Below, in pieces: positions 14,933-16,259 of a stretch of 16,259 bases of DNA; the stretch's first letter is position 1, and every line of letters begins with the position of its first letter. This DNA is from Alphaproteobacteria bacterium (GTDB taxonomy: Bacteria > Pseudomonadota > Alphaproteobacteria > UBA8366 > GCA-2717185). Position numbers and translations under genes: made by a program. The notes beneath the pieces were generated by a model, which worked only from the letters and a program-made list of their open reading frames with translations, did no database searches and had not been told where the DNA came from. Location of the stretch: NCBI GenBank assembly GCA_016764135.1, contig JAESSL010000407.1, positions 1 to 16,259 of the forward strand, written 5' to 3'.

Positions 14933-15103
14933 ATCGCCTTTTTCACCATCGAATTTGAGGTTTTTTCCCTTTCCCGCAGTCGCAAATTTGATAGGATCGT
15001 CCATCGTTAGGGTATTTTGGTAGTATTGCATCACAGCGATGATTTTTCGCGGATCGACGCCCGGTGATGCGGAACTCCAAGAATTAATTGGGAATAGCCT
15101 CAC
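14897..15103 (-). CDS. Possible small protein of unknown function (68 aa)
   Basis: A frame of 68 codons starting with GTG at 15103, preceded by gagg 5 nt upstream, and ending at 14897. The translation looks protein-like, with segments such as SPGVDPRKIIAVMQYYQN and KFDGEKGDLPERRFKI, mixed charge and no signal or membrane helix. I do not recognise a family. It overlaps the 3' end of the methyltransferase by 36 bases tail to tail and occupies most of an otherwise empty 207-base gap. It could also be a chance frame or the remnant of a larger gene. Confidence 0.3.
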   Translation of the reverse strand: MRLFPINSWSSASPGVDPRKIIAVMQYYQNTLTMDDPIKFATAGKGKNLKFDGEKGDLPERRFKIEAH

Positions 15104-15139
15104 TAAAACCTCAGGGGCGAATAAGGGTAGGAGATTACA

Positions 15140-15556
15140 ATGAAATCCATATTTACAGTTATTGCTGTTGCGACGGTCGCATTCGCCGTTGCCGGTTGCG
15201 CGACCCAAGAAGTGAAACCAATGAAGCAAAAAGAATCCGTAAAAACCATGAACGCCAAAGAACTGGCCAAAGAGTTCGCAAAAGGCAGCAAAATGTGCAG
15301 CTGGAAAGCTGGCAAGAAGGGTAAAGACAGGGGTACGGACTACTACTACAAGGATATTTCAGCAACATCAGGGAATGCGGATCGCCAGATCGGCAAATCG
15401 ACCCTTCAGGGCAAGTGGAGCATCAACGGCGATGTACTGTCCTTGAATTTCGGGATCGCCGCGCCGCAAAATTACAAATTGGCGAAAATCAAAAAGAAAA
15501 CCTATGTCGCCTACCTGAACGGCGTGAAGAAAAAAATGACCTTCACCTGTAAATAG
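15140..15556 (+). CDS. Small predicted lipoprotein of unknown function
   Basis: A 138-residue envelope protein. The N-terminus MKSIFTVIAVATVAFAVAGC is a lipoprotein signal peptide with lipobox AVAGC (Cys20 is the lipidated residue); the +2 Ala would favour the outer membrane by the E. coli rule. The mature part begins with a Lys-rich linker and an amphipathic helix (MNAKELAKEFAKGSKMC), then a beta-rich domain: CSWKAGKKG, DYYYKDISAT, STLQGKWSINGDVLSLNFG, and C-terminal MTFTCK. Two further cysteines (in KMCSWK and FTCK) could form a disulfide. The GKWSINGDVL pattern recalls small DUF995-like secreted proteins, but I cannot confirm membership. The ribosome site aggag lies 7 nt before the ATG. 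It appears to be a single-gene unit closed by a strong terminator. Confidence 0.85.
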   Translation: MKSIFTVIAVATVAFAVAGCATQEVKPMKQKESVKTMNAKELAKEFAKGSKMCSWKAGKKGKDRGTDYYYKDISATSGNADRQIGKSTLQGKWSINGDVLSLNFGIAAPQNYKLAKIKKKTYVAYLNGVKKKMTFTCK

Positions 15557-15587
15557 CATCACGCTTCTGCAAAGGCTTGTTTTAAGG

Positions 15588-15615
15588 AGGGCGCGGCGAA
15601 AGCTGCGCCCTTTTT
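15588..15615 (+). terminator. Rho-independent terminator of the lipoprotein gene
   Basis: A 9-bp GC-rich stem with one G-U pair (gggcgcggc 15589-15597, gctgcgccc 15602-15610) closes a GAAA tetraloop and is followed by T5. A GNRA loop, GC stem and U tail make this a textbook terminator 32 bases after the lipoprotein stop. Confidence 0.93.
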
Positions 15616-15639
15616 ATGTGTGTTTCCGCAGGACGCTTG

Positions 15640-16257
15640 TTATCGACCGGCGCAATACCGCTGCCAAACGTCTCGATATAAATTTTCCAATTCACCAACA
15701 AACAGCGCGCTATCCAACAGGGATGATCCGTCGACTTTCGCCCTCAGCGCGTCTCGGGACGGTCTTTCCGATAAGAGACGAACCGCCACGTCGACATAGT
15801 CATCCTCCGTCGCCACCGCCCATTCCGGAAATTCCGCGCGGTGCAGAAATCCCACGCCAAACCGCCCGACATGTCGGTCGCCGATCAGACTGACGACAGG
15901 GACCCCCATCCAAAGCGCTTCACAGGTCGTTGTCGCCCCATTATAGGGAAAAGGGTCCAACGCAACGTCAACCTCTCCGTAGAGCGCTAAATGGCCCTCC
16001 GTTGACGCCATGCGTCCCAGCAAAGTCAGACGATCCGACGTAACGCCGTGCTCTTCAAATTTCACCCGTACACCCTCAGCGACCCGATCATCGTCCAACT
16101 GACGGGACTTCAGCACCAACCTGGATTCTGGCGCAGCGCGTAAAACCTTCGCCCAGAGCGCAATTACCCGAGCATTGATTTTTGACAGATTATTGAAAGA
16201 CCCAAAGCTTGGTGGGCGGTTGAGTCCTCTCGACCGCAATGGCGCGTCCGTCGGCGT
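15640..16257 (-). CDS. SPINDLY/OGT-type glycosyltransferase (GT41-like), 5'-partial
   Basis: The frame is open to the right edge, so only the C-terminal 205 residues are visible. They match the nucleotide-sugar-binding half of O-GlcNAc-transferase/SPINDLY proteins: FGSFNNLSKINARVIALW, SRLVLKSRQL, RLTLLGRMAS, EVDVALDPFPYNGATTTCEA and LWMGVPVVSLIGDRHVGRFG. The N-terminal TPRs and first catalytic lobe lie outside the window. It is a clear paralogue of the gene at the left edge but GC-richer and in the opposite orientation. It would glycosylate a cytoplasmic protein from a nucleotide sugar; the acceptor is unknown. It converges on the lipoprotein gene, whose terminator lies between them. Confidence 0.9.
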   Translation of the reverse strand, partial: TPTDAPLRSRGLNRPPSFGSFNNLSKINARVIALWAKVLRAAPESRLVLKSRQLDDDRVAEGVRVKFEEHGVTSDRLTLLGRMASTEGHLALYGEVDVALDPFPYNGATTTCEALWMGVPVVSLIGDRHVGRFGVGFLHRAEFPEWAVATEDDYVDVAVRLLSERPSRDALRAKVDGSSLLDSALFVGELENLYRDVWQRYCAGR

Positions 16258-16259
16258 AA

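Noticed and set aside
1..16259. CRISPR array, tRNA, rRNA, insertion sequence or phage attachment site
   Set aside because: No regularly spaced repeats, no tRNA or rRNA signatures, no transposase or integrase, and no matching terminal inverted repeats were seen by eye.

Overview
The window looks like chromosomal DNA from a Gram-negative proteobacterium, most probably an alphaproteobacterium. This rests on gene style: a short XRE regulator, a Tat-exported family-5 solute-binding protein, ACAD11-like acyl-CoA metabolism and SPINDLY-type glycosyltransferases. There is no rRNA, tRNA, IS element, phage gene or CRISPR array, so the taxonomic call is an inference. The first ~9 kb is visibly AT-richer than the part after ~11 kb.

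Left edge (1-2282): the 3' part of a TPR/SPINDLY-type O-GlcNAc-transferase-like gene (+) meets an NfsA-like nitroreductase (-) across an 11-bp bidirectional hairpin. A divergent intergenic region follows.

Centre (2527-10716): an XRE regulator and a TIM-barrel sugar phosphate isomerase/epimerase (+) lie before the two ATPase genes of a Dpp/Opp-type ABC importer (+). The rest of the importer is on the other strand and runs toward them: Tat-exported solute-binding protein, one DppB-type permease and two tandem DppC-type permease paralogues (about 80% identical over their last 278 residues). The two halves end on one 15-bp bidirectional terminator. Together they supply every part of an importer for a peptide, oligosaccharide or similar substrate. 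The isomerase and regulator may handle the same substrate, but nothing here proves it.

Right part (10989-16259): a secreted Sel1-repeat protein (-) is divergent from an ACAD11-type acyl-CoA dehydrogenase (+), which converges on an APH-fold kinase-like gene (-). These two match the two halves of animal ACAD10/ACAD11 and the LvaC/LvaA pair of levulinate catabolism, so they may convert 4-hydroxyacyl-CoAs to enoyl-CoAs through a phosphorylated intermediate. Then come a COG4627-like SAM methyltransferase (+), a possible small antisense ORF (-), a small unknown lipoprotein (+) with a strong terminator, and the C-terminal part of a second SPINDLY-type glycosyltransferase (-) running off the right edge.

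The most noteworthy points are the unfused ACAD11-type pair with Asp in place of the usual catalytic Glu, and the convergent ABC locus with a duplicated DppC whose one copy has an altered EAA loop. I saw no clear defence or otherwise wholly new system.
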